Assembly: GCF_963678635.1 (NCBI RefSeq)
Contig: NC_087067.1
Location: forward strand, 13,554,844-13,618,843
DNA length: 64,000 nt
Origin: Symsagittifera roscoffensis
Taxonomy: Eukaryota; Xenacoelomorpha; Acoela; Convolutidae
Direction of reading: 5' to 3'
The notes under the pieces are model-generated. The model worked only from the letters and a program-made list of their open reading frames with translations, did not search any database and was not told the origin of the DNA. The translations under genes were made by a program, and so were the position numbers. How positions within the stretch are numbered: position 1 is the first letter of the stretch; each line of letters starts with the position of its first letter. Shown one piece after another: positions 1 to 12,860 of the stretch.

Positions 1-1241
1 GCGTCTTTTAAAGAGCGTCCTTTTTCAGAATGTCTTCAAATCTTGACTTGATTGTTATTGTCTGAGAATGATTAGTTTCAGTTTTTCTGATTTAGTTGTG
101 TCTAATCCCTTTTTTGATATAAGGCCCTAATTCCTCCTCCTTTCCGTTCTCTATTGCATGCAAGTAAATCTTGATAGTTGATAAATCTTGACATAGTTTG
201 AAAACATCATTCGTTGAGTTCTTATTCAACCATGTTTCTGAAGGCGCAAAAAAATTAGACTTTGCTACGTTTTAGGTAATGAAAATTTCGTGCGATCAAT
301 CTCATTTTCTGTAACCAAATCCTTGGTTGAATTTCCACTTTCATGAAGTGAAAATTTGTATCTTTATTTTTCCAATTAACTTATCAAAATTGTTACAACA
401 AAGTGAACTTGTGATCTCTGAACGTATATTCTTCAAAAAATTATGTTTAAACTACAACCAGTTTAAATTTTTTCTTATTTTTTGAAAAAAATTACTCTAA
501 TTGAGTCTTTCTGTTTTATGTAAAGCTGTTTAGCCGAGAAAAATCTCAAACCAAGAAGCTTTAAATTGGGACGTTCTGTGATTGTAAATAAAATAAATAA
601 TTTATTTTATCTTTTTGATTGGACTTGCAGGATTTAAATCAACTAGCCGAAGAACATCTTTGGCTAGTTGAAGAAATTGTTTGCTCAGAAATCATAGTTT
701 CACCAATTTGTCAATAATTTCAATGTTTTTTTTTAATTCTGTCTATATATTTTTTAGTTATCATTGGTGTTTTTTTAGTCTTTGAAGTTCTTTTGTAGCC
801 TAGGGCAAGAAAAATATCAAACCTCCTCTTTAACAAAAAACGATTAGAAATTGTAATAATTTTAACTATAATAATTTTAAATAAAGAAATCAGAAATTTA
901 AGTTTTATTTTGAAAACAGAAAGAAAATGTTTCTTTGGACCTTAAGACAAATAGAGTATCAATCCTGAGTATCAAAAAAAAAACGATCAGAAGAAAATTC
1001 TCATTATTATCATGATAATTCTTAAACTTTAACCAAACTTGAACTTGAAAAATAACTATTATAATCAAAACAGTTTCATTAATGCAATATATATTTTTTC
1101 CTTTTCCCCCTTTTTTATTATAGTTTTTGGGCATTTTCCTGAGTAAAAAATGGAGAAAAAAAACCCATTTTCTCTATTTAAGTTTTGAACTCAAACTCAT
1201 TTTAATCCAGCAACTTTTTTACGCTGTAGTATAATTGTTTA
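1..1241. other. AT-rich stretch, no gene seen
   Basis: Very AT-rich with many A and T runs. No open frame has codon bias, splice signals or family motifs. The open frame at 898-1134 (minus) is low-complexity and not convincing. Confidence 0.5.
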
Positions 1242-2054
1242 TCAGTTTGTCGGTTTTTGTTCCTTTTTTTCAAACTCAATGATCTTTTGTTGCTCTCTTG
1301 TATGCAGGCCATTTTTCGTCACTGTTTTATTCGCTGTGCCTTTATCGTTTGCTCCATCTACTCCGCGAATAACGTTTTTCTTCTTTATCTGGTTTTCCAG
1401 CTTTTTGATATCAAATTGGTATTCGTTTGGAACGAGCACTTTCCTCACATCTCTAATTTAGCATGGAACGCTCATACTGCAGTTTTTAGTAGATGTTACA
1501 TATCCCTTACTATCAGTCTCTCGCTTCATTTTCGCTTCCTCTGTTGGAAGAAGTTCATTGATAAAAACTGGCGTCCAATCAGTTAGTTTTTTCACCTTGC
1601 AGTTTTTTTCCTCTACCGAACACAGATTTTTGTGGTTGAAATCTATGAACTTATCTATCACTGTGGGACTACAACCATCAATCCATGCGGAGGAGGCTCC
1701 CTTCTTGGTACAATACGAAATGTTTTTGAATCGCCAATTTCAATGCACTCGGCTTCCAAAAACTCGACGATAAGTTTCACAACATTTCGAGCCAAAAATT
1801 TTTCGTCTCGTGCATCCAAGTGCGGGTTTAAGATTAATAAACTATTTTTTCGGGTATACTTTTCTTGCTCTTCCAACCAATCATTCATTTCAAAACAAGT
1901 CTACGCAAACCTTTTACCTCGTCCTGAAGATTTTTGGTTATATTTTCGAACTCATCCTTTAGTTTTTTCACCATTTTTGGGTCGTCTCAACCTGTACGCC
2001 ATCTAAATCCACATAATCGCTGCATCCATTTTGTTGATTTGCACTGGCACTCAT
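1242..2054 (-). pseudogene. Broken LINE ORF1-like (RNA-binding coiled-coil/RRM type) relic
   Basis: Read on the minus strand, several frames continue one another. An ATG at 2054-2052 opens a short frame that stops near 1970. A neighbouring frame then gives a charged helical stretch (KLKDEFENITKNLQDEV). The frame at 1888-1658 begins with an LEEQEKYTRKNSLLI segment. The frame at 1661-1458 contains VFINELLPTEEAKMKRE, and 1448-1242 is lysine-rich. This order (coiled coil, 'YxRKNxLLI', then 'v.INE.L...E' and a basic tail) resembles ORF1 proteins of L1/CR1-like retrotransposons, which bind the element RNA. At least three frame changes or stops break it, so it should not make protein. No reverse transcriptase is seen beside it. 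A diverged single-copy gene read through sequence errors is the alternative. Confidence 0.4.
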
Positions 2055-2860
2055 AATTACTTAGAGAAAAAACTGTTTAGCAAGTTAAAAACTTAAAATG
2101 AAACAATTTCTTCGGAATGTTTTTCTATTTTTTAGCCTTTTTTTTCAATGGGCACCGAAAGATTTTTAGAATTAAAGCAAGTTTGGAGGTCAAATGACTG
2201 TCACAAAACATCTTTCTATAAACATCTCTAATCATTTAATTAAAAAAAGGTTGAATTGATTTATAAAAATTAACGTTGCACCACAGAAAAATGTAGATCC
2301 CATAAATTAACATAATCTTCTGTAATTAACTAGACAAGTGACTGAAGCTTTATGAGATGTCAAAACTTTACGCAGAAGGCTTCAAAGCGCTTTAACTCAT
2401 CCATAGCCCCAATATCAACCTTAAAATATTCATTCATCCTCAATCGCGGGAAAAATCAATGCAACAGACGTTCCACTGCTTAGATCAAAGACCTGTTAAA
2501 AGTTTTTCTAGCTATCATTTTACTTAAATCACTCTTTCAAAAATTACGCCTGTTTTTAGAGTTTTTGCGCTCAATGCCATTTTCTTCTTTTTGTCATTTT
2601 CTTCTTTTCTTCTTTTTTGTCATTGACTTCTTTTCTTCTTTCTTCGCTTTCTTATGAGCTTCGATTTTAGCTGGTAACTCGATGTTGACATGACATAATT
2701 GTCTTAACAGCTTGTGGAAAATGTTTGTAGAAAAAAACCACAGCGGAATTCAAAACTCCTTGTCCCAATCATTGAAAAAAACCAAAACAAGGTCGAGGTT
2801 GTTGATTTATGATCAGACAATCGCGACCACACTTTGGTATTTCCAGACAGCCGCGATCAA
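2055..2860. other. AT-rich stretch with a pyrimidine tract
   Basis: No gene seen. 2575-2655 is a run of TTCTTCTTTT-like repeats interrupted by TGTCATT, a simple pyrimidine-rich tract on the plus strand. Confidence 0.5.
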
Positions 2861-2979
2861 AAATGGACATTTTCAGAGCGCCGCGACGATATTTCGGTAT
2901 TTCGCGGACCGAGGCAATGCGGATCTGCGATCGGCGCGACCAAAGGAATGTTAACCGTGACCGGCGCAACCGAAGGAAA

Positions 2980-3070
2980 GTTAGTCGCGGCGGTCGAAAA
3001 AATAGTCGCGGTGGTCGAAAAATTAGTCGCTGCATGGTCGAAAAATTAGTTGCGACGGTCGAAAAATTAG
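2980..3070. repeat. Short tandem repeat of about 21 bp (GTCGCGGYGGTCGAAAAAWTA)
   Basis: Four to five imperfect copies of a unit of about 21 bases, each with GTCG near one end and GGTCGAAAAAT near the other. They sit at the end of a locally GC-rich, CGCG-containing stretch (2820-2995). One unit is slightly longer (GTCGCTGCATGGTCG). Frames are open on both strands here because of the repeat, so the open frames at 2769-3110 are not taken as genes. Confidence 0.7.
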
Positions 3071-3540
3071 GATAACAATATAAGATTAAGCATGATATTC
3101 GTTTTATCAATGTTTTTTTTACGGAAAAAATATCATATGCTGATTAAAGTAGCAAACGTTTTTGAAAGAAAGAAATTATCAATAAAAACATCCACCAAAG
3201 TTTTTTTACATTTAACTCACATGACGTTCGTTTTGAGGAAGATTTGTCTGAGAAAAACCTAGCGTTACACAAGCATTCGAAAAATACACAAGCATTCAAA
3301 TACCTTTCAATTGGTAGCTAAGCCGACACTCGTTATGTATTCCTTATGTCCGTTGAGCCAAAAACAATTTGCTTCTGAAAACTACCTAAAACTTGGTGAG
3401 CAATTTATGGTCTTTTAAAATTTTAGGGGAACTCAGAAAATCATATTGATCGAATTAAGCAATAATGGACAAAATTTCCAGGTTAAAATTATCATAGAAA
3501 CAATATTTCCGTTATAATCAATTTCACCCAGCCAATTTCC

Positions 3541-3970
3541 AGACAGAATCGAAGCTTAACTTCTCATGACTTGCATACAAAAACGAATGACTATGATCAA
3601 AAGCGAAAAAGACAAATCAAAAGTTATTAGGAAAACTTCAAGAAATCGTTTTATGTCCAAAAAGTTTTTAAAAAATGTAAAAACGCTAGAAAAAATACAG
3701 GAACAAAACTATTATCACCATAAGATGCTTAACAAAGAGCTTTCTGAATGCAAGAAAAATTCACAACAAAGTCCATTCTACAGAAACCAAGCTGACAAAA
3801 ATAGCTAAGACGTTCAATTTTGCACAAGAAAACAGGCCCCAACATGAAGTAAATTATAATAAAGCTAATACATCACTTGTAATAATTTCACGCGCGACTT
3901 CGCTGAACAAAGTTTTTATGCCAAAAAAGTATAGTAGCCGGTTGCAGCTTGCTTGCTTATTGCAGTGGTA
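3541..3970 (+). repeat. Old copy of dispersed family A
   Basis: The left end (AGAATCGAAGCTTAACTTC then GACTTGCATACAAAAAC) matches the family A start, which reads GAGGCGAAGCGGAGCTTCGC then CACTTGCAATACAAAAC in better copies. The right end (AGTATAGTAGCCGGTTGCAG then CTTGCTTATTGCAGTGGTAA) matches the family A terminal hairpin. The basic open frame at 3566-3808 lies inside and is probably incidental. Confidence 0.5.
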
Positions 3971-4264
3971 AAAAATCATTAAATCAGAAGAAAGATGTGA
4001 TCAATTAAACAAATTAGAGCCAGGTCTGAATGATTTTGAAAGAAGGAGCAAAAGTTTGAAAAAAAAAATGAAAATTTTATGCGCTATTTTCAAACGGATA
4101 TTTTTTTTTTGGAAAGCAAATGCCCTAAATTGACTTTTTGAAGCACCCCTTCACCAAAAATTGCATTTTGGCGAAGTTTTGCACCATTTTTTTGAAAAAG
4201 TTCCATGGTGAAAGTGTTAGTGACAAACTATTTCCGTTATAATCATTTGACCCATAGAACTTCT

Positions 4265-5300
4265 ATCTAGAAACGAGAATTAGCTTCGCGCCACTTCGAT
4301 AGAAAAACAAGTGAGTATGAATAAAGCCAATTCAAAAGACAAATGAAAGGTTGAAAAAGCCTCGATAACTAGCTTCACGCCTCTTTGATACAAAAACAAT
4401 TAATATGAATAAAATCGACTCAAAAGACAAAGAAAGATTGAAAAAACCCAAAAAATGTTTTTGTTGAAAACTACGAAAATTGGTAAAACCCTGGAACAAA
4501 ACCTGGAACAATTCCTGGAACAACCCTGGAAGAAAGTCTAGCAGCTCAGGAGCCTTAATAACAAAAATTTAGAATGATAAAAAGAAGCCGAACCGTGAGT
4601 GTTTTCTGTGGAAACTAAGCCGACAGAACTAAGCAGACAGACGATAGTCTGTAATAGCTGTGTGATAGACTTTAAATGTGCAAACAACAGGTCCATACTG
4701 GACTCCAACTCCCTCATTTTGTCTTCTCAAGCACGGATGTTACCAATGCAAAAAAAAAACGCAGAAAAATTAGTGAATATGAGAATATAAAGAAGCAGGT
4801 TCAACAAGTGCAAAAAACCTTCCCGAGCAAAACTTTTTTGTACGGAAAAAAAATCTAGTATCCAGCTGCAGCATCTGTTTTGGTCTCAGGGGTTCGAAAC
4901 TTCAATAATAATACTGAAACGATGAATGATCGATTGTGTCAAAAACAGCTCTTAAACTTTCTCGAGGAAGAAGAAAAAATTTGGAAAAACTAGAACTTTT
5001 CGTCAGCTTTTTTCTTTTAGATTAACCACATTGATTGTTCGAGCTCTCAATGATAATTTGAAGAAAGCAGATGATAAAAATTTATAGCAAAGGAGAAAAT
5101 TTGGGAAAACAGGCCAAAGCTGACGTTCATTCTACCAAAAACTATCTTTGAAAGCAAACGAGAATAGAAAAACTGAAAAACATATGATAAACAAAAACAA
5201 CACGAGCGTAAGATCGTACGAGCGAACTTTGTGAAAAAAGTTATCTACGGGAACAAAAGTCAAGTTCCTGGTTGCAGCATTCTTGCTTGATCACACAATT
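4265..5300 (+). repeat. Degenerate family A fragments
   Basis: Several pieces of family A in sequence: start-like motifs near 4268 (TTAGCTTCGCGCCACTT) and 4364 (CTAGCTTCACGCC), an internal ACTAAGCCGACAGAACTAAG stretch near 4613, and terminus-like motifs near 4853 (AATCTAGTATCCAGCTGCAG) and 5254 (AGTCAAGTTCCTGGTTGCAG). They are too diverged to draw exact element borders. Confidence 0.4.
4491..4532. repeat. Microrepeat of CCTGGAACAA units
   Basis: Four near-consecutive copies of CCTGGAACAA-like units, 11 to 13 bases apart. Confidence 0.6.
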
Positions 5301-5424
5301 CATTATATGAGAGTGAAAGTGTGAATAATTATGTGAATCAGAGGCACATCGATAATTTTTTGAGGCAGGAGTCAAATATTTGACAAAAAAAAGAAGTGAG
5401 TTTTTGTCCGCTTTTTCTTTTAGG

Positions 5425-5985
5425 TTAATCACATTGTTTTTTTGGTCTCCCAACGAACAAAAAAACCAATAGTGAAAAACTTTATTGCAAAGCAAACTTT
5501 GGAAAAGATGTTTTGGAGCTCTTTTTTGATTAAAATTATTGAACTTTTTTGAAGCGGGTTCCCTCTCAAAGTTAGTATATAAAGGCAGAAACGTGACTTT
5601 GGAAAAAATTGGATGGCTCAATTAATTTTCAAAAACTTTCAATATTTGAGATTGAATGTGCTAAAAACTGGAGTGAATCAGATATGCATCAATTTTTTGC
5701 GAAGAGAGGTAGTTCGCGGACTTTCAAAAAAATTACAATTTGTTTTGTTTTTTTTAGGTGAATAACAATATTTTTCTGGGCTCTCGCCGAACACTAAAAC
5801 AACTCAACACTGCAAGCAATTCCAAGAAAGCAGGCACAATTTTTTTTAAATGCCAAAAAGGATATTTTGGAGTGCCTTTTGACTAAACATTTTGTGCGAT
5901 TTTGGGTTGATGCCCTCCTTAAAATTAGAATATAATGGCAGAAAAGCGACTTAAGAAGAAATTTCTGTTGATCAGCCGAACTTCG
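5425..5985. repeat. Two diverged copies of dispersed family C
   Basis: Segments 5425-5612 and 5756-5985 share a common order: TTTTAGGT(T/G)AAT, then GGCTCTC near a CGAACA, a stretch ending in CC(T/C)(T/C)AAA(A/G)TTAG, then TATA..GGCAGAAA(A/C)G and GACTT.GAAAAA. The same order is found near 8080, 9820-10060, 12735 and 33080. This is a dispersed non-coding repeat; the open frames at 5241-5621 and 5794-5994 (minus) are artefacts of it. Confidence 0.5.
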
Positions 5986-5990
5986 GAGAA

Positions 5991-8020
5991 ACAAATGGGT
6001 TGAGATTGAAGTTGCTGAAAATTAAAGCGACTCAGATGTGGATCTCAATTCTCCGCAGGAGGAGGGTCCCGCACCGATCATCCAGGGATTTTAGGCGCCT
6101 AATATAAATTTCTGAGAAAAAACAATCCATTATAATCCATTACAGATAAAAAAATTTAGACCTGAAAATTAATGGAATTGCCAATATAATCGATTATTGT
6201 TGTAAAACAATAATCCAGTATCATCCATTATAATCGATTCCAATTTTTTTCGGCAAAACAACCATTTTTTTCGTCAAGATGATTCATTCTATTTGATTAT
6301 TTTTGAAGATAAAATTGATCACATTTTGAGGCCAAACCGTGCGTTTTGCAAATTGTGAGCGGATTTTTTCGCAGAATTTTGCCTCCAATCATTGCAAGTA
6401 AATCTTTTGGCTGAACCCAGATTTGTCGCGGAAACCTCCATGTTAATATTTCACTTCGATCTTCTCAGCTGTTTCCACGAACAAATAGTTAAACTTTAAT
6501 GTTGCTCGAAATTGCTTCAAAAGTGCTCGATTCTGCGGAATGCGCAGCAAAGTTCGCGGAATCGAAGCAATTTGTGGAATCCACACACACAGAACTTCAT
6601 ATGTGCATTGTAAACGATCGCTGTCCCAAAATCCGCAGCTTAAAACAAAATCCGCATTTTGATCCCGAAAGCCAATCATAAAAACAGTTGTATAATATTT
6701 CGAAATTCAATTTTTTTTGGGTCATCAGCGAGACTTTCGATTTAGCTGACTCTCATTTAATGCCGACAGGTTCATATCAATTACTGCCAAATTTTATCAA
6801 TTCAATCTCATTTACTGACAACAGCTAAGAGTTCAATCCAGGTTAATTCAATCTGAACGACCGCCAAGACGTCAATTTTACCGAAAGCAATTCAACTCAG
6901 CTAAAATCTACCAGCTAACCCTCAAACAGTAAAAAAAATTCAACCCCTCCCCAATCTCAAATACCAAACCAAGAAAAACTAACAAAAATAAGCTTACTCA
7001 TCGAATATTCAAAAACAAAAATCATTTCAGTTTAACTTTCAATGTAATTTTTTTATATTGAAGTTATGCAAAATTCTTTTTCTTTTCCAAACTTAAAATC
7101 GAATTAAGAGATAAGAAATTATAGATTAGGACTAAAACAGTTCGGATTGATAATTTTATTGGCTGATAATGCGCCGTAGTTAGGTCAAGTTTTAAGGATT
7201 AACAATAATTAGACCAACTGTTAGAGATTTAATCACATACATGTTACCAAGTCACAAGCAACACTCGCTAATCCCAAATAAAGATTTTGATTTTTCGATA
7301 CTATGATGTGTTTCCCAATTAATGATCCATAAAACAGCTTTCTGGCACAGTAATCACAAATACTACAGGGGTACATCCACAATTCTAGTTACGCTTTGAT
7401 TTAAGGATTGCCCGCTGACAATGGTTAAGTTCGCGTCTTTAAACTCACCATTTTTCAGATTTGCTCTAGCTTTTAAGTGTTAATGAGCAAGGACTAATCT
7501 AGGTCGTTTCAAACAACCAAATTGTGGAACCCGCTTTTAATTTGCGGAATCTACTAACCTCCTTTTGCGAAATCCGCTGACAGTTGCGGAAACAAGAAAA
7601 ACTAGCCATATAGCTTGTTGCGAAATCCATGACAAAATAAATATTCCGACAAAATTTACATTACAGTTTTTTTTTGTGCAGAGTCAACAGAATTTTTGTG
7701 AGTGAAACCCACTTACATTTTGGAACATGTTCAAAATTTTGTATCTGGGTTCCACTGACTACAATACATCAATTTTTGCGCCTATAGATCAAAGCCTGTT
7801 CAGTTTGGTCTCGTAATGTTTAATCCGTTTTCCTTTTGAGATTTTTAGAACTTATTCGATAATTTTGCAGAAACTTTTCAATTTTTGCAAGAAATTCTGT
7901 CATTTTTTTTTTACAGTTATAACAATCAAACTAAGTGAAACTTCAGTACGTTCAACATACAACATCCTTATGTTAACTCCCAACCCCCACACCTCACCCA
8001 CCGCCCCCATTTTACCAACC
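5991..8020. other. AT-rich stretch, no gene seen
   Basis: Contains a block of repeated ATAATCCATTATAATC-like words at 6125-6240 and scattered GCGGAATC words (6530-6585 and 7535-7585). No frame shows motifs or good splice signals. Confidence 0.45.
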
Positions 8021-8307
8021 CCGTGGAGAGCGCTGACTTAAAACAAATGTTCAACTTTTTGTCGATTTTTTTTCTTTTAGGTCAGCTACGATGTTTTTCC
8101 GAGCTTCCCCGTCCTAAATTTAGAATATATTGGCAGAAAACGAGTTTAGAAAAACAATCGTTTGCTTATAGAAAAAAGATGTTGTCTATATTTACAAATT
8201 ACTATATTATCAATTTCATCTCCTTAATATCCGCTCCTGGGATGAACGCTTCTTACATATCTGTCTATCAAAACGAGCAGTTTCTGGAGATTTTGCAAAA
8301 ACTTTAA

Positions 8308-9795
8308 ATCAATGTTTATTGAGAAAAAAAAACAAGTTCTACTTTATCAAAAAAACATGCAATTCCAGCAGCGCTTATGAATTTTCGAAAATGTCAAAAT
8401 GCTTTCAACCTCAAATAACAGTAAGCTTGCGTCCTAATTTATTGTGGCTAGTTCCGTAACCGCAAGTCCACAAACACAAAAAAAAACTTACAAGAAAAAA
8501 AAATCTCTGATCATTGTTTTTCCTTTCTTCTATCTCACAAAATCAAATACGGGATATGCTCGAGAAAAAAAAATAGAAAAAACATTGTGAGAATTTTGGA
8601 TAAAACGCGAAAATCAAAAGAAATTGGGGATTCGAGAGAATAGATGAGGACGTAGTCAATTGTATCATCAATGCCCCGTTGTCTAAAGCATGGCTTGTGT
8701 GTTTAATTTGGGAGCTCACCTCAAAGACATCAGCCCTGGTTTACATTTTTTAGATGTCAGTCGTTTGAAGTAAAAATACTATAAACGAAAGAGATGAATG
8801 AAAAAATGTGCAATAATACATGACTGAATGATGATTGAAAAATCGGACCGTCAGCCTCTGCTTTCAACTTCTGTCAAAATTAACGACCTGTAGGCATTAT
8901 ATGTGTTCATGCCATTTTGCTTTCTGAGCTATTTATCTACTTTTTCATTTCTAATTTTATGACGGGTGAAATGCCGCAGCAAAGCACTTTTATCACTTTT
9001 TTGTTTTTCTTTTATCTTGTTTTGATGTTTTTTCATCTCTGTTTTGTTATTATAATAACTTCACTCACTTTTGCTTTACAACTACTTTTTATATTATCAT
9101 CTCTCTTTTTCAATTACATCAATCGTGTCTCGTCTAGCTTTTGTAATTTATACTACTGGTAAAGTTGTTACAAAATTACGAAAAAAAAATCAGAAACAGT
9201 TAAATAATTGAAAGAAGGTGATCTAATTCGATAGCTTATTTTATCTAAGACACATTTCCGTTTCTAATAACTCTCAAATATTTGATTTCCTTTGATTCAG
9301 CTGAAGAAAAATTGGTTCGTGTTGGTAGTACACTTTCTTAGATGATACTTCAAACAAGAATTTCTGAGTGTTTTTTTTTCGGTTATCAACCAACGATCAG
9401 TCTTATTTATATTATCCGCAATGCTGTAATATCGCATCATCTCAACTAAAATTAAAAACTGGATGCGAGTGATTTGTAGACTGCTGTAAAAATTTCATTT
9501 TGATTTTAAAATCTCATATTTAAAACAGATTCGGGTAAGTGGGCCGCCTTATATGTTTGGCTCTGTAATCAGTGTCAAGCTATATGCGCTTGAAACCTTG
9601 TTCAATTCTGAATTTTTATCATATATACTATATCGTTTATTGGCCTGTTTATACGTCGAACTATCATACTTGTATCAATAACTTCTTTGGTGACATTCAC
9701 GAAAATCGTTTTCTGATCGCCACCCTTTTTGATGTTCTTAATTTTCCATTTTTGGTCCCAAGATAGTAATTCTTAAAAAAAAATTTAACACATCA
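8308..9795. other. AT-rich stretch, no gene seen
   Basis: The hydrophobic frame at 8917-9162 (plus) comes from T-rich sequence (mostly F, L, I) and has no charged loops or splice context that would support a membrane protein. Confidence 0.4.
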
Positions 9796-9799
9796 AAAA

Positions 9800-10180
9800 A
9801 TTGAAGTTCATTGAGTTCACTTTTTTTGCTCGACCAAATTGATTTTCCGAGCTCTCCCGAAGCACTAAAAAACTCTGTTTTTGGCCTACTTTTTTGCGCG
9901 CAGGCAAAATTTTGAAAATACAGGCCAAAAAAGGCGTTAGGCACTTTTTGGCAAACGTCGACCACAAAATTAAGTTTTTCCGTGCGCGCTCCCCCCTCAA
10001 AATTAGCATATATTGGCGACGAAGGCGCCCTTAGAAAAATTTTAGGGTCCGTCAGCCAAAAATAGCTATTTCAAAATGTTACAAAGGAGGGACCCTTTGG
10101 GTCGGCAGTGGGTCGAATCCCTGAGAGCGGCGCATCAGCCCCGACCCCCTTCCCCCCTTCAATCCGCCCCTGCTGACTTG
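9800..10180 (-). repeat. Best-preserved family C copy with a CAGGGGCGGA terminus
   Basis: Contains the family C order (GACCAAATTGATTTTCCGAG, CTCTCCCGAAGCACTAAA, a CGCGCG-containing middle, CCCTCAAAATTAGCATATAT, GGCGACGAAGGCGCCC). On the minus strand the right border reads CAGGGGCGGATTGAAGGGGG. A terminus of that style (CAGGGGCGGA followed by a G-rich run) is typical of hAT-like and related DNA transposons and their MITEs; the family assignment is inference. No transposase is present. Confidence 0.45.
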
Positions 10181-12720
10181 CATTTTTAGCTAACTTGCAT
10201 TTAAACATATTTTTGCTCGCCAAAAGCGAGTTTTTTAAGTTCGGGCAAAAAAAAATTTGATATAGACGGCTGAGCATCTGGGGTTGAGATCCGAGGCTTA
10301 GGTCCAGCGTTTTGAAGTCTAGAAATCATGAAACCAATTATCTGCCTCAATTCAACTAGAAACGATTTTGTAGTGCAGGAAACTAAAACAAGCAGTTTTA
10401 GCAATACTTGTGGCAGGTTACCACAGTTGGGTGCACACTCGGCTGGCCCCATGCAGATCAAGAGATCAATCCCCCGAAGATATAGGTACTAAAAGAGTAC
10501 TATTTTTTTGAAAATAGGTACTAATGAAGTTTTGAAGATATCAGCTTTTCGCGTTCTTATTTAGAAAAAAATTTAACTTGCAATAATTTTTGCTTAAATT
10601 GAGGGTGTTTGAAAGATGCCAATTGAGAAACAATGCTGGATTAATTTAGGCACTTTAAGGAAATTTTTTTGATGCTCAACATAAAAACGGGAATATTTTA
10701 AGCGGGCTGAATTTTTTTTGTTTTCATAAAATCCAATATTTTGAGGCTAACTAATTGAACCCATTAATTTCCTAAAAACTTAAAAGATAGTAACCATTAC
10801 ACAAAATTGGGCCTGGGGTTAAACACAACAAAATCAAAATTTTAAATTTGTAGCTTTGTTTTGCGGTGTTTATTTGTTCAAAATTATTTCGAATTTTCAA
10901 TTACGCATTTTTGAAGGAAATATTTCACACAATGAAAAAACTTCAATTGCTTCACCTCATTTCAAATATAAAAAAGTGTTTAAATTGTGATCAAATTTTG
11001 TTAAGTTATGGGTAGGAAAGTTGCTTATTAGGACAAATTGGGATAGTTAATGCGCGATATAATGCGTTCGTAAGTCGCGTAAGCGGCAAAAATAACTGGC
11101 TCAAAAATTTATCCCAAAATGAATCAAAACGCGTTAATTGTCGCATATATTAGGCTCACAGATGAGAAATTTATCAATTTGTAAATTAAACTGTGGGCAG
11201 GGTAGGGCGACCCTTTTTCTTCATTTTTTTCTCGAAAATGTTCTTTAAATTTTCAAACAACATTTACTCCAGTCATTATTATGACAGTCCGAATGTTAAG
11301 AACTTTGCCCTGAAACTAGCAGTTTTTTTATATTTAGATGATCGCTCATAAATTTTGATATAGATGAAGTTTTTGTGCGATGCAAAAAATTTTTGGGCTA
11401 CGAGAAAAAAACACTATTTCGCCATGCTACCATAATGAAATAGCGATTATCAAATCGATCTGGCATTTTGAAATTACTCGAAACGTTGGACAAAATTTTT
11501 AATTACTTAATTATGTAAAGTTAAAACAATTTTTTAACAAAAAAAAATGCGGTTAAGTAAGTTAATCTATATTTTCGACATTGTTGGAAAACAAACTATA
11601 TCAAAAATTGTTATTTAGATCTAAAATTAAATTTATCCGTAGAAAAAAAACATCCCTGAAAGACGTAAGCAACTGCGCGTCCTTGTGCTGGCAACTAAAA
11701 TTTTTGCGGCAGTGAAAAGTTTTAAGCAAAGCCGTTATGACTTGAAATGGAATATATACACTTAGGCTTTTATTTGATCTTTCGGCAACGTTATAGTGCG
11801 CATCAATTTCGTTCTGGTCTAGCCTAATCTCCAAACAACTGTGTCTTAAAACTTTTTTATTCCTTTGAAGCTTAAAATTTTATTCGGCGAGGCATCTTGG
11901 TTTTTGATGTTGTCTAAAAAACCTCTTCAACGTCCGGGTGCTTTAGTATAAAATCACAAAATCATCTCAGCCTTTCTGACTATTTTTATACTATTCTTAT
12001 ACGACACAGTTTGTTTATAATATATATACGGTGTATGTTTGAAGCTAACCGGTGCATAATATTATAGATAGGACCGATACATAACTTCTAAAGCAAGGAT
12101 GATTCCAGAGTGTCGCCATGTTTTTCCGCTCGCATTTAGCTCAGATGTGGTCAGGTCTTTTCAAGTCACCTTTATCTATCGCTTTCATATCTTTGATGCT
12201 TTGGCGCTTTGTTCTTTCGTCGAGTTGTGTCACTTTATCTTTAATGTGTTAGTGTTATATCCCATTGTGGCCGTTTTCTGATGTTCTGTATTTATGTTTG
12301 TTTGTTCTTAACTGAAGCCGCGGCTACATTCCATATTTGATTGTATCCGGTACATTTACCTGCAAACAGACGATATAGTTTTCTTGTAGTTATTTTTATC
12401 TAACTTCAAAGCAAACTTTACCATCTGAAGGTAGGTGGTTTCATTTTCAAAAAAACTAGAGATAGTTTTCAAATTTTGGATGTTCTCTAGTATTTACCAA
12501 AAATTTGGTTTCAAACTATTGGTGTGAGTTTTTTGGGCTGTTTCAAATTGTATCATAATGTTATATAGCTGAAGATTAGTTTGAAACCCCCTTTGACAAA
12601 TAGACATTTTTTAGATAGACAGTGTAACTACTTTCATAAAATGAGTTCGTTAATTTTAATTATCTTAATAACGCAATCAGGCTCCAATTTCGAAGTTACG
12701 GAAGGCGGATATTCGCACAA
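10181..12720. other. AT-rich stretch, no gene seen
   Basis: Another family C-like word (TTTTTGCTCGCCAAAAGCGA) occurs near 10210. The minus-strand frame at 11601-11834 and plus-strand frame at 12099-12281 lack recognisable motifs or splice support. Confidence 0.4.
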
Positions 12721-12724
12721 AATT

Positions 12725-12860
12725 AGAAAAATTTGCCGACGTTTTTTATATTGACCAAATGGATTCCCGAGCTCTCCCGCAATTGTTAAATGAGCGTATT
12801 TTGTCAAAAACTTCTGTTCCGCAAAAAAAATTTTTGAGCAAGAAAATTGAAAATGGGCAA
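12725..12860. repeat. Partial family C copy
   Basis: TTGACCAAATGGATTCCCGA followed by GCTCTCCCGCAATTGTTAAA matches the family C core at 9830-9870. Confidence 0.45.

Noticed and set aside
3566-3808. 80-residue basic protein
   Set aside because: Lies within an old family A copy and reflects A-rich sequence.
8917-9162. Multi-pass membrane protein
   Set aside because: Hydrophobicity comes from T-rich sequence; no conserved residues, splice sites or good start.
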